From Candidatus Aminicenantota bacterium (GTDB taxonomy: Bacteria > Acidobacteriota > Aminicenantia > UBA2199), in assembly GCA_018262835.1 (NCBI GenBank), contig JADFDP010000011.1, positions 1-47,636 of the forward strand: 47,636 nucleotides of DNA, written 5' to 3'. Both the position numbers and the translations under genes were made by a program. Shown here one piece after another: positions 40,880 to 47,636 of this stretch (positions are counted from its first letter, which is position 1; every line of letters starts with the position of its first letter). Below the pieces are notes generated by a model. That model was not told the DNA's origin and did no database searches. It saw nothing but the letters and a program-made list of their open reading frames with translations.

Positions 40880-41393
40880 TGTTTTCTCCTTTGACGCAGG
40901 CGGCCAAAACCGGTTTCAGCCGATGCAAAAGCACCGCGGTGTGGCCGGCCGTGACGCCGACGACGGCAGCGATCGCGTCATGGTCCAGACCCTCCAGATG
41001 CAGGGAAACCACCAGGCGGTCACGGGGCTTGAGCAGCGAAACACAGTGATACAATTTCCGGCGCAGGCTCTCGGAAACGCTTTGTTCCGGGCATGCGGCA
41101 TCATCCTCACGGGCCAGGATTTCCACATCCCGCCCGGGCTCGATCCAGCGCTGCCGGCGCCCGCTGCCGCGGCGAAACATCATCGCCGTGTTGACCGCCA
41201 CCCGGTAGACCCAGGTGTCAATATGGGCCGCGCCGCGGAAACCGTCCAGACTGTTCCAGATGTTGATCCAGATATCCTGAAGCAGGTCGGCTCCCTCGCC
41301 GCCGGCTGCAACCACGCGGCAGATGCGGGCCAGTCGCCAGCGGTTGCGCCGGTAGATATCCTGAAAAATCGTGTCCCGGTCCACTGGGGTCAT
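40866..41393 (-). CDS. ECF-type RNA polymerase sigma factor
   Basis: This 175-residue protein has region sigma-2 at about 10-75, with the conserved DLLQDIWINIWNSLDGFRG and DTWVYRVAVNTAMMFRR. Region sigma-4 lies at about 110-165 with SLLKPRDRLVVSLHLEGLDHDAIAAVVGVTAGHTAVLLHRLKPVL, ending in the DNA-recognition helix. Length and domains fit group IV sigma factors. Its start overlaps the stop of the hydrolase gene (ATGA) and its end overlaps the membrane protein gene, so all three are co-translated. Target promoters are unknown; I could not find a matching ECF-like pair of boxes upstream of the operon. Confidence 0.92.
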   Translation of the reverse strand: MTPVDRDTIFQDIYRRNRWRLARICRVVAAGGEGADLLQDIWINIWNSLDGFRGAAHIDTWVYRVAVNTAMMFRRGSGRRQRWIEPGRDVEILAREDDAACPEQSVSESLRRKLYHCVSLLKPRDRLVVSLHLEGLDHDAIAAVVGVTAGHTAVLLHRLKPVLAACVKGENNESI

Positions 41394-42256
41394 TTTTGTT
41401 CCAGGAATTGAAGCACTTCCCGCTCCAGCCAGCCGGGTTCATCCAGCATGATAAAGTGTCCCGCTCGATCGGCCATGTGAATCACGCATCCACCCAAAGC
41501 ATTATACTGCCCCTGCAGGCGCTTTTCCACCCCGGCCCGGTCCAGGCCGAACAGCCGTCCCATGGTCCACGAACCCAGCACCAGCGTGGCGGCCTTGATT
41601 TTGGGCAGCAACGGCCGCAGGTCCGATCCGGCCATGGCGGCGCTTAAGACCGCCAGCAAGGAGCGCGGGGTGGCGCACTGCCATTCCAGCACCCGTTTGG
41701 CGCCGGCCGGGTCGGCCACCATCATGGTTAGGCGCTGGGCTTCGAAAGCACGGTACTGCTCGACACTCATACTTAAGAACAGGCCAGACAATTGGGCGGC
41801 CTGCTGGGCGGCCAGCTGCGGGTCAACATCCTGAAAAAGCCCGGCGGCGAATGGCGCCGCATCGATGACGATCAGCCGGGATACTGCCCGCGTATGCGCC
41901 GCCGCCTGCAGGGCCAGCCAGCCGCCGAAGCTGTGGCCGATCAAGGTGACGGCGGACAGTTTATTTTCTTTCAAGTATCCTTCCACTTCCCCCAGCCAAT
42001 CGCCGGCGGACTCGCTTCCGGCAATACCCAGGCCGGCAAAACCCGGTATCTGCAGCACATGGCAGCGGCGGGCCGGCGACAAGGCGGCCACCAGATCCGC
42101 ATAAACCGCCGCCGGGCAGCCAAGTCCGGTCAGCAATACCACGTCCGGGCCGTTTCCCGATTGCGTGACGATCAAGCGGGATCGTCCGTTCTCCGTAGCG
42201 CCGACTTCCCAATTCAGAAAAAACAGCATCAACAGCAGAAAAAGAATCTTTTTCAT
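41390..42256 (-). CDS. Exported alpha/beta hydrolase
   Basis: This 288-residue protein has a signal peptide (1-19, FFLNWEVGATEN). The alpha/beta-hydrolase core shows VVLLTGLGCP for the oxyanion turn, GHSFGG for the nucleophile elbow, VIDAAPF and a C-terminal DRAGHFIMLDEP with the catalytic His. The triad order is complete if the Asp lies in the preceding strand. It should act on a small ester or amide in the periplasm. GAGGAG precedes ATG 42256, so the longer open frame to 42364 is not used. It heads an operon with an ECF sigma factor, an unusual pairing that suggests its product or substrate is linked to the sigma signal. Confidence 0.88.
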   Translation of the reverse strand: MKKILFLLLMLFFLNWEVGATENGRSRLIVTQSGNGPDVVLLTGLGCPAAVYADLVAALSPARRCHVLQIPGFAGLGIAGSESAGDWLGEVEGYLKENKLSAVTLIGHSFGGWLALQAAAHTRAVSRLIVIDAAPFAAGLFQDVDPQLAAQQAAQLSGLFLSMSVEQYRAFEAQRLTMMVADPAGAKRVLEWQCATPRSLLAVLSAAMAGSDLRPLLPKIKAATLVLGSWTMGRLFGLDRAGVEKRLQGQYNALGGCVIHMADRAGHFIMLDEPGWLEREVLQFLEQK

Positions 42257-42495
42257 TTTTTTCGGCTCCTCAAGTGATTTCATTCTATTGGTTGCCGCCG
42301 GCTGGAAAGTATTACAAATTTTCATATATTCCTGCCTCAAAAAAAAATTTAACCGCGGTTCCACAAAGCATTCACAACCGCTTGTTGCAATTTTAATCTA
42401 TTCACCATGAAATCCAAACTTGGGGAAAATTGACTTTGCTGTCAATCAGGATTGCCCGCGAGAATCCGGGGCAGATAAAAAAATTATATTTTAAG

Positions 42496-42525
42496 TTGAA
42501 ATTATTCCGTTTTTGAATATATAAG
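42496..42525 (+). promoter_or_regulatory. Possible promoter of M29-like gene
   Basis: TTGAAA (42496-42501), 18 bp, TATAAG (42520-42525). It would give a leader of about 200 nt, the longest in the window, holding the structures listed for this region. Confidence 0.35.
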
Positions 42526-42699
42526 GTTTATTATTGGAGAAATAGAAGGGGGAGCGGATCATTGCCAAACCATGAGATGAACCGATCAATTCCCCGTCGG
42601 TAAGCGGAAGACGATAAAAAAAACGGGCGGCACGGACAGTTTGAGCACAAAGCAAGCAAAACAAAACAAGTGAAATACCAAAATCTATTTATAAAAGAG

Positions 42700-42715
42700 G
42701 GCCGGCGAGCCGGCC
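42700..42715 (+). other. GC hairpin just before the M29-like ribosome site
   Basis: GGCCGG-CGAG-CCGGCC is a perfect 6-bp stem with a tetraloop, ending 20 bases before ATG 42736 and about ten before the GGGAGGGAG site. It may protect the mRNA 5' region or modulate initiation. No T-run follows on the plus strand. Confidence 0.4.
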
Positions 42716-42735
42716 GCTAAAAAAGGGAGGGAGAA

Positions 42736-43932
42736 ATGAAAGGAAAAAAGGTTTTTTGGGCTCTGGGGAGTTTGGTGCTGGTCTTGTCCGCGGTTTGGTT
42801 GCTGGCGCAACCAGACCCGCAGGCGAAGGTCGACTGCGAGGCCATCGCCCGGAAGCTGGTCACGCAGTGCGCCGCCGTCCAGGAAGGAGAGATGATCTAC
42901 ATCGAGGGCGGAAGCAAGGATTTTCAACTCCTCGAAGACATCGTTGTCAATGTCCGCAAGGTGGGCGGGTACCCGCTGGTGAGCTTTGGCAGCGACCGGC
43001 TGACGCGCCGCTGGTGGACGGAAGTTCCTGAAAAATACGACACGCAAAGCCGTGAGCCCTGGGTGAAGCTTTGGAACCTCTTCTCAGCCGGAATTTTTGT
43101 GAGTTACAACGAGGACGAGGCCGTGCTGGCCGATATCCCGGCGCAGCGGTTTGCAGCTGTCGGAAAAGCCAATGCCGTCATCGACGAGACTCTTCAGAAA
43201 AGCAATTTCCGGGCCATCAACCTCGGTAATGGTCTATATCCCACGGTTCAGCTTGCCCAGCGATACGGGCTGAGCAAGGACGAGCTCGCGCGCATCTTCT
43301 GGGATTGCGTCAACATCGATTATGCCGAGCTGCAGAAGACTTGCGAAGCGGTGAAAAGCGTGATAGCCGCGGGCAACGAGGTCCGCATCACCCATGCCAA
43401 CGGCACCGACTTCAAGGTACGCATCGCCGGGCGGCCCGTCCTTTTCAGCGACGGCGTGATCTCGGCCGAGGATATTAAGAAAGGCTATGCCGCCTGCCAG
43501 GTCTGGCTCCCGGCCGGAGAAGTCTACGTCACCCCCATTGCGGGGACGGCGGAGGGCAAGATCGTCATCGATCGCAATTTCCTCCAGGGCGAGGAGATCA
43601 CCGGCATGACCATGGTCTTTAAAGCGGGCAAGCTCGTGTCCATGTCAGCGAAATCCGGCTTGGAGCGTGTCAAGGCCTTCTATGATGCCGCCGGGGAGGG
43701 GAAGGACGAATTCGCCTTCGTGGATATCGGCGTCAATCCGAAACTCGGCGAGGGCCCGGGAAGCCGGATACTGAACTACGTCATGGCCGGGATGATCACC
43801 ATCGGCATCGGCAACAATGTCTGGGCCGGAGGGAGCATCGCCATGCCGTATGCTTTCCAGGGGTATCTGCCCGGCGGCACGCTGACCGTGGACAAAAAGC
43901 CACTGATCAAGAACGGCAAACTGATCCGCTGA
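42736..43932 (+). CDS. Exported M29 (aminopeptidase T)-like protein, possibly inactive
   Basis: This 398-residue protein resembles the M29 thermophilic aminopeptidase family (COG2309) along most of its length: EGEMIYIEGGSKDFQLLEDIV, RITHANGTDFKVRIAGRP, LPAGEVYVTPIAGTAEGKIVI and LPGGTLTVDKKPLIKNGKLI. Unusually, it has a signal peptide (1-24) while ordinary members are cytoplasmic. Near the C-terminus, where the family usually has a metal-binding His and an H-x-D pair, this protein reads MITIGIGNN and MPYAFQGYL, so the ligands appear lost. It may be a non-catalytic relative or use other residues. GGGAGGGAG precedes ATG 42736. Confidence 0.8.
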   Translation: MKGKKVFWALGSLVLVLSAVWLLAQPDPQAKVDCEAIARKLVTQCAAVQEGEMIYIEGGSKDFQLLEDIVVNVRKVGGYPLVSFGSDRLTRRWWTEVPEKYDTQSREPWVKLWNLFSAGIFVSYNEDEAVLADIPAQRFAAVGKANAVIDETLQKSNFRAINLGNGLYPTVQLAQRYGLSKDELARIFWDCVNIDYAELQKTCEAVKSVIAAGNEVRITHANGTDFKVRIAGRPVLFSDGVISAEDIKKGYAACQVWLPAGEVYVTPIAGTAEGKIVIDRNFLQGEEITGMTMVFKAGKLVSMSAKSGLERVKAFYDAAGEGKDEFAFVDIGVNPKLGEGPGSRILNYVMAGMITIGIGNNVWAGGSIAMPYAFQGYLPGGTLTVDKKPLIKNGKLIR

Positions 43933-44092
43933 GTCGCTGCCAATACCAGGAAGCTATCGGGGGTCGGATCTCCGGATTCCATTACTCCAGCCGATGGGGT
44001 CGCCTGGGCAAGAATGGCAGCGGCAGTTTGGAATTTTTTCAGAACCTGGAGACCCGGCCCCGGCACCAGGTCAAATGATTCACGATTGTCTG

Positions 44093-44121
44093 TTGCGCTC
44101 CCGCAGAATTTCCATTAAAAT
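44093..44121 (+). promoter_or_regulatory. Promoter of flavin reductase gene
   Basis: TTGCGC (44093-44098), 17 bp, TAAAAT (44116-44121). The leader to ATG 44209 is about 80 nt and ends with an AGGAG site. Upstream of this, 43933-44092 shows nothing recognisable. Confidence 0.5.
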
Positions 44122-44208
44122 ACCATTGGCGCCAAACGGAAGCCATTATTCATGACCTGATGGGAAAGATCGATTATTCCCCAGCAAAGTCCAAGCAGGA
44201 GATACGCC

Positions 44209-44739
44209 ATGAAACGAAACGTCATTCCGCTCAATGATCTTGCGCTCAAAATCTACGATTTATGGTCCGAGCATTGGATCCTCTTGACCGCCGGCGACTT
44301 CGCCTCCGGCAAGTTCAACACCATGGCCATAGGCTGGGGCGGGCTGGGGAACATGTGGGGCATGCCCTTCGCGCACGTCGTGGTTCGTCCCGGCCGCTAT
44401 ACCCATGAATTCATGGAAAAATACGACACCTTCACCCTCTGCGTCTTTGCGGAAAAGTACGCCAAGGCGGTCCAGCTCCTTGGAAAAAGGTCCGGCCGCC
44501 AGGGCGACAAGATCGCCGCATCGGGCCTCACCCCCGTCGCTTCCGCGAAGATCGCGGCGCCGGGCTTCGCCGAGGCCGAGCTGATCCTTGAATGCCGCAA
44601 GATGTACCGGGGCGTGCTGGATCCGCGCGGGTTTTTGGACAAAAAAATCGACAAGCACTATCCCCTGAAGGACTACCACAGCATCTTCTACGGCGAGGTC
44701 CTGGCGGTATCCGGCAGCAGATTCTTTCTCCGGAAATAA
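44209..44739 (+). CDS. Flavin reductase-like FMN-binding protein
   Basis: This 176-residue protein has the split-barrel FMN-binding fold of flavin reductase-like proteins: WILLTAGDFASGKFNTMAIGWGGLGNMWGMPFAHVVVRPGRYTHEFME, with the usual NxMxxxW start and RPxRYT. A late strand HSIFYGEVLAV follows. It probably binds FMN and reduces a small substrate or supplies reduced flavin in the cytoplasm. AGGAG lies before ATG 44209. It stands alone. Confidence 0.87.
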   Translation: MKRNVIPLNDLALKIYDLWSEHWILLTAGDFASGKFNTMAIGWGGLGNMWGMPFAHVVVRPGRYTHEFMEKYDTFTLCVFAEKYAKAVQLLGKRSGRQGDKIAASGLTPVASAKIAAPGFAEAELILECRKMYRGVLDPRGFLDKKIDKHYPLKDYHSIFYGEVLAVSGSRFFLRK

Positions 44740-44869
44740 AGACAAGTTTGTTTTTTCGACCCGGCTCCGACAGCGGCCTCAGATGCCGCCGCTCTCGCGC
44801 GTGCCCTGGATGTACGACCAGTGGGTATGGACGATTTTCCGCTTGCCACGAAATCCTTTGCCCATGTTT

Positions 44870-45172
44870 TTATTTCGCTGCACAGAAAGGGGCCACCTGG
44901 ACCCGCTGGACATCGACCTGCTGCCACACCATGCCGACAAGGTAAGGTTCCTTTTTCAGCCATTGCCGCTCCAGCTCTTCCCGGGAGGGGAAATCGCAGA
45001 CGATCATGGAGCCGACAAGCGTTCCCGCCTCGTTTAGAATGCCGGCCGCGAAGAGCCACTTGCCGGCGGCGTGCAGTTCCTTGCCCAGCTTTAAATGGGC
45101 CTCGCGCGCAGCCATCCTCCTGGCCAAAGCGCCAGGATCGCTGCCGTCATGACCGATCACCATGAATTGCAT
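44870..45172 (-). CDS. YCII-related small protein
   Basis: This 100-residue protein has the YCII/EthD-like ferredoxin fold pattern: QFMVIGHDGSDPGALARRMAAREAHLKLGKELHAAGKWLFAAGILNEAG, then GSMIVCDFPSREELERQWLKKEPYLVGMVWQQVDVQRV. The helix 'REAHL' carries the conserved His of the family. GAGG lies upstream of ATG 45172. Family roles are mostly unknown; some cleave small ring compounds. Confidence 0.85.
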   Translation of the reverse strand: MQFMVIGHDGSDPGALARRMAAREAHLKLGKELHAAGKWLFAAGILNEAGTLVGSMIVCDFPSREELERQWLKKEPYLVGMVWQQVDVQRVQVAPFCAAK

Positions 45173-45355
45173 GTTTACCTCGCATTGAAGTCGTATTTCG
45201 AAAAAGCGATTCCAACGTTATCAGAAAGAGGCTCAACACTGAACAATAAGCATTATAAAGCAAAAAGCATAAAATAAAAAAAACCCTTTCCGAATAATCC
45301 CCATTCCCGAGAAGCGAGCTTCTTTACTCTTACTTTTTCCTTTATCCTTTAAACT
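45173..45355. other. AT-rich low-complexity spacer
   Basis: It contains an A-run (45278-45287) and a series of CTTTA-like words from 45322 to 45360 that run into the 3' end of the flavodoxin gene. A 6-bp hairpin AGAAGC/GCTTCT sits near 45312-45325. On the minus strand the T-run after it could help to terminate the flavodoxin transcript. Confidence 0.35.
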
Positions 45356-45871
45356 TTATACTTGATCTTTGAGCTTGGCGGCGATCGCCCCGGCCCAGAC
45401 GGTGATGGCGTTCCAGTCGCGGAAGTCCCCGACCGGCGCCTTGACGTTCTTGATCATCCAGCGGCCGACGGCGCTCAGCTTCTCGGCAAATACCGCCCCC
45501 CGGAAGATGACGATCTCCACGGGCTTGACGCGGTCGGCGATATGCTGCAGCGCCTTGGGGAAGCGCCAGCCCTTGACCAGCTCGATGGGATCGCCCCGGC
45601 CCGTGGGCCCGCTGGAAAACAGCCACAGCGGCCGCTCGGCCAGCGCCTTCTCGTTGGTTCTCAAGAACCTGGCCGCCGCCTTGCGCCAGCCGCCGATATA
45701 GACCGCGCTGCCCAGCACCACCGCTTGGTAGAGGCCCACGTCGGCGACGCGGTCCGCCGGCAACACGTCGACGGCGAAGCCCGCATCCGTCAGCACCTGG
45801 CCGATCTTTTGGGCTATCTCCTCCGTTGCGCCGTATTTGCTGGCATAAGCCACCAGGATTTTGGCGTTCAT
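45356..45871 (-). CDS. Flavodoxin-domain protein (HemG-like)
   Basis: This 171-residue protein has the FMN-phosphate loop YASKYGATEEIAQKI (residues 8-22). Further on are VVLGSAVYIGGWRKAAARFL and WLFSSGPTGRG, which match flavodoxin-like proteins of the protoporphyrinogen oxidase HemG type. Such proteins carry electrons or oxidise protoporphyrinogen; with no heme genes nearby the role stays open. AAGGAGG precedes ATG 45871, so nine extra codons upstream are excluded. Confidence 0.87.
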   Translation of the reverse strand: MNAKILVAYASKYGATEEIAQKIGQVLTDAGFAVDVLPADRVADVGLYQAVVLGSAVYIGGWRKAAARFLRTNEKALAERPLWLFSSGPTGRGDPIELVKGWRFPKALQHIADRVKPVEIVIFRGAVFAEKLSAVGRWMIKNVKAPVGDFRDWNAITVWAGAIAAKLKDQV

Positions 45872-45964
45872 TTCACCCTCCTTTCTTCTTGAAACCAATG
45901 GATTGTTCCATCCCTGATTTTATCATAGTAGCCGTTTTTTTATTCGCTGCCATGCAAACGGAAC

Positions 45965-45993
45965 TTGATTTTTTTCAAATAAAAATATATTTT
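45965..45993 (+). promoter_or_regulatory. Promoter of small lipoprotein gene
   Basis: TTGATT (45965-45970), 17 bp, TATTTT (45988-45993). The leader to ATG 46021 is about 21 nt, with only a weak GTGAG site. Confidence 0.45.
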
Positions 45994-46020
45994 GCTGGCA
46001 GGCGATTCAGAAGTGAGCCC

Positions 46021-46473
46021 ATGCCAGGAAATATTTTAAAAAACTTTTTGCTGGGATCGATCATTCTATCGGTCGCGATCCTGCCGCAGCTTTCCTGCAA
46101 AAAAAACAGCCTTGAATTGTCCGACCTGGTCGGCACCTGGGAATTTCAGAATGCGATCAGCCAGGAAAATTTAAAGGAAACGTTCGACGGGCAAATGACC
46201 TTCACGCTAAACTCCGACCTCACCATCACCATCCCCGGCTTGAATTACCTGAACGCCCACGGATTCGCCTTCGGCGCGGAAACATTCAGGATGGTCGTCC
46301 ATTACGGATTTCCCATGACGCATATCATCTGCCATGTTCTATGGGAAGGGGAAATGACGGGCGACGGGCTGTTGTCCGGGAAAATGTATTTTTCCAATCC
46401 TTCGCCGGGCAACGATATCATGGAATACGAAAAAGAGTCCGAGATCGGCGGCTTCAGCGCCCGGCGCCTTTGA
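46021..46473 (+). CDS. Small lipoprotein, lipocalin-like
   Basis: This 150-residue protein has a hydrophobic signal followed by the lipobox LPQLSC with Cys at residue 26, so it is probably lipid-anchored. The mature part begins with LVGTWEFQNAIS and alternates strands (GQMTFTLNSDLTITIPG), the pattern of lipocalin-type 'DxxGTW' proteins. The longer open frame to 45826 has no ribosome site and no signal. Function unknown. Confidence 0.72.
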   Translation: MPGNILKNFLLGSIILSVAILPQLSCKKNSLELSDLVGTWEFQNAISQENLKETFDGQMTFTLNSDLTITIPGLNYLNAHGFAFGAETFRMVVHYGFPMTHIICHVLWEGEMTGDGLLSGKMYFSNPSPGNDIMEYEKESEIGGFSARRL

Positions 46474-46515
46474 AAAACCGGCCATGATTTCTGACCCTCG
46501 AACTTTATCAGCCGA

Positions 46516-46980
46516 TCACGTCCCTTTCCGCAACTCCTCAAGCACTTTCCTTGCCTCCGGAACCTGGGCCAGGAATTCGTCCAGCTTCTTGCAGGAGTAT
46601 TCGGGGCAGGCGGCGCAGTTGGCCACTTTCTTTTCACCGGCGCACTTGCGGATCTCGCAAACGGCGCAGTAGCTGAACAGGCGCGGCGAGTTGCTGGTGC
46701 AGCCGTCGCAGTTGATGTCGGCCGCCTTGATGTCGGCCTTGAACATCTCCGACCATTTTTTTGCCGTCTCGGCGCGCAGGGCGTCGTCATTCTTCTGCGT
46801 GGCGATATAAGCCGGGCATTCGCTGCAGGTGATCCCGCAAGCGGCAATGATCTTCCTTTCTTTTTCCTTGCCCTCTTCTTTTTTCACTTCGTCCCCCTTC
46901 TTCCCGAACAGCAGCGGCGCGCCCAGCCCGGCCAAGACCATGGCCAGGCAGCTCTGGCAGAATTGTTTCCTGGTTGACAT
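46516..46980 (-). CDS. Cys-rich DUF3795-type protein with signal sequence
   Basis: This 154-residue protein has an N-terminal hydrophobic segment (about 12-25) and a basic/acidic linker (KKGDEVKKEEGKEKERK). A Cys-rich domain follows: CGITCSECPAY, INCDGC, CAVCEIRKC and CAACPEYSC. This is the DUF3795 pattern (a short domain with about eleven cysteines, probably binding zinc or an Fe-S cluster). GAGGAG precedes ATG 46980. The exported or membrane-anchored form is less usual. A TGCTATAAT extended -10 (about 47002-47010) may be its promoter. Confidence 0.8.
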   Translation of the reverse strand: MSTRKQFCQSCLAMVLAGLGAPLLFGKKGDEVKKEEGKEKERKIIAACGITCSECPAYIATQKNDDALRAETAKKWSEMFKADIKAADINCDGCTSNSPRLFSYCAVCEIRKCAGEKKVANCAACPEYSCKKLDEFLAQVPEARKVLEELRKGT

Positions 46981-47136
46981 GTTTTTCTCCTCTAAAAAAC
47001 AATTATAGCAAAGCGGACGGGGCAAAGGAAGCGGAAAAGCGGTTCTCATTTTTGGCGAATGGCCAAACCGTTCCCGTCCCGATTGCGTATAAAAAAACGA
47101 TATAAACGGGCAAAGAATAAAAAAAGGAGTAATGAT

Positions 47137-47636
47137 ATGAAAAAACAACTTTTATTGAGCGCCTTTGTTTTGCTGTTCTCCATCTTTGTTGCGGGAGGGA
47201 CGGCTTCCGCGGCGGACGCGTCTCCCGATTATGAAGCGGTGAAAAAAAGCATCGAGCAGTCGATCGGCTGGGCCATCGAGAAGGACTTCGACGCCATGTT
47301 CCGCCTGTGGGCCGACAACATGTTCCATTTCTGGCTGTTCTCCGACAGCACGGTGGTGGGCCTGGAAAACTTCAAGAAGTATGCCGAACAGTGGAAGGAT
47401 CCCGATTTTCGGGGCACCCGCTGCGAATTCAGGGACTTGCGCATCGTGTTTTCGCGCTCCGCCGACGTGGCCTGGTATTCCTGCTACCTGGATGACTGCG
47501 GCGCCTACAAAGGCAAGGAATACTGCCTGAAAGACGTCTTCCAGACCGGGGTCCTGGAAAAAAGGGACGGCCGCTGGGTCCACGTCCTGATGCACGGGTC
47601 GTATCCGGTCGACAAGATACCCGAGAACTACGTAAG
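47137..47636 (+). CDS. Secreted SnoaL/NTF2-like protein (cut by window edge)
   Basis: The visible 166 residues start with a signal peptide (1-25, GGTASAAD). An NTF2-like fold pattern follows: SIGWAIEKDFDAMFRLWADNMFHFW, VGLENFKKYAEQWKDPDF, VAWYSCYLDDCG, TGVLEKRDGRWVHVLMHGSYP. It matches DUF4440/SnoaL-3-type proteins, which bind small ligands or act as dimers without a known enzyme role. AGGAG lies seven bases before ATG 47137. The frame is still open at the window end. Confidence 0.85.
   Translation, partial: MKKQLLLSAFVLLFSIFVAGGTASAADASPDYEAVKKSIEQSIGWAIEKDFDAMFRLWADNMFHFWLFSDSTVVGLENFKKYAEQWKDPDFRGTRCEFRDLRIVFSRSADVAWYSCYLDDCGAYKGKEYCLKDVFQTGVLEKRDGRWVHVLMHGSYPVDKIPENYV

Larger units (their letters stand above)
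42257..42735. other. 479-base intergenic region between divergent genes
   Basis: AT-rich in its middle. It contains a perfect 10-bp palindrome AACCGCGGTT (42351-42360), an inverted pair TTGAC/GTCAA (42430-42445), a possible forward promoter (42496-42525), an inverted pair ACCGA/TCGGT (42581-42601) and a GC hairpin (42700-42715). No gene or known RNA family is recognised and no clear promoter for the hydrolase operon was found. Confidence 0.5.

Noticed and set aside
42351-42360. AACCGCGGTT as an ECF sigma promoter element (GGAACC on the minus strand)
   Set aside because: No fitting -10 element is found at 15-18 bases, so it is only listed as a palindrome.
42541-42625. A cyclic di-GMP or other known riboswitch before the M29-like gene
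   Set aside because: Some words look suggestive, but the conserved core of the families I can recall does not line up.
1-47636. CRISPR array, insertion sequence, prophage or integrase
   Set aside because: No regularly spaced identical repeats, transposase or integrase motifs were found on either strand.

Overview
The window is about 57-60% GC by eye and gene-dense. It comes from a Gram-negative bacterium: there are Sec-exported and outer-membrane-type proteins, a lipoprotein, TonB-like and DsbD proteins. The mix of a gingipain-like C25 peptidase beside PqqD and radical SAM, Reg_prop/GGDEF sensors, a DUF5924/DUF2914 protein and very long TPR solenoids fits Acidobacteriota-type lineages such as Aminicenantia. 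That placement is inference; no rRNA or ribosomal marker is present. I see no CRISPR array, insertion sequence or phage module.

Layout. (1) 1-6055: a translationally coupled minus-strand operon (C25 peptidase, PqqD-like carrier, radical SAM running off the left edge) transcribed divergently from a WYL-domain regulator. The operon promoter is close to consensus and carries a 9+9 bp dyad around its -10 box. (2) 6065-11220: M23 peptidase, two membrane proteins, a small secreted Ig-like protein and a serine hydrolase. (3) 11221-12564: an RNA-rich non-coding island with dispersed repeats, three hairpins, tRNA-Ser(CGA), tadA, tRNA-Arg(ACG) and a polypurine/polypyrimidine inverted repeat. (4) 12565-19455: DUF5924/DUF2914 membrane protein, DsbD, an outer-membrane barrel, a subtilase and a TPR lipid- or membrane-anchored protein. 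(5) 19579-32178: a 12.5-kb operon with stop/start overlaps, made of a GAF-PP2C phosphatase, a VIT/VWA protein, a 2,244-residue solenoid, an unrecognised periplasmic protein and a transpeptidase-like protein. (6) 32168-40057: YchF-type GTPase, TonB-like protein pair, propeller-GGDEF sensor, DUF6498 membrane protein, M48 protease. (7) 40250-42256: operon of alpha/beta hydrolase, ECF sigma factor and membrane protein. (8) 42736-47636: exported M29-like protein, small redox and stress proteins, a lipoprotein, a Cys-rich DUF3795 protein and a truncated NTF2-like secreted protein.

Regulation. Sigma-70-type boxes (TTGNNN, exactly 17 bp, TANNNT) can be read upstream of many genes. In four unrelated genes (WYL regulator, M23 peptidase, YchF, propeller-GGDEF) the -10 box is followed by exactly 6 nt and then the ATG, with no Shine-Dalgarno sequence. 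This predicts leaderless mRNAs. Other genes carry clear AGGAGG-like sites, so the two initiation modes coexist.

The best candidates for undescribed systems are the WYL / C25-PqqD-radical SAM locus and the phosphatase-VWA-solenoid-transpeptidase operon. All functional statements are from sequence reading alone; no database search was run.
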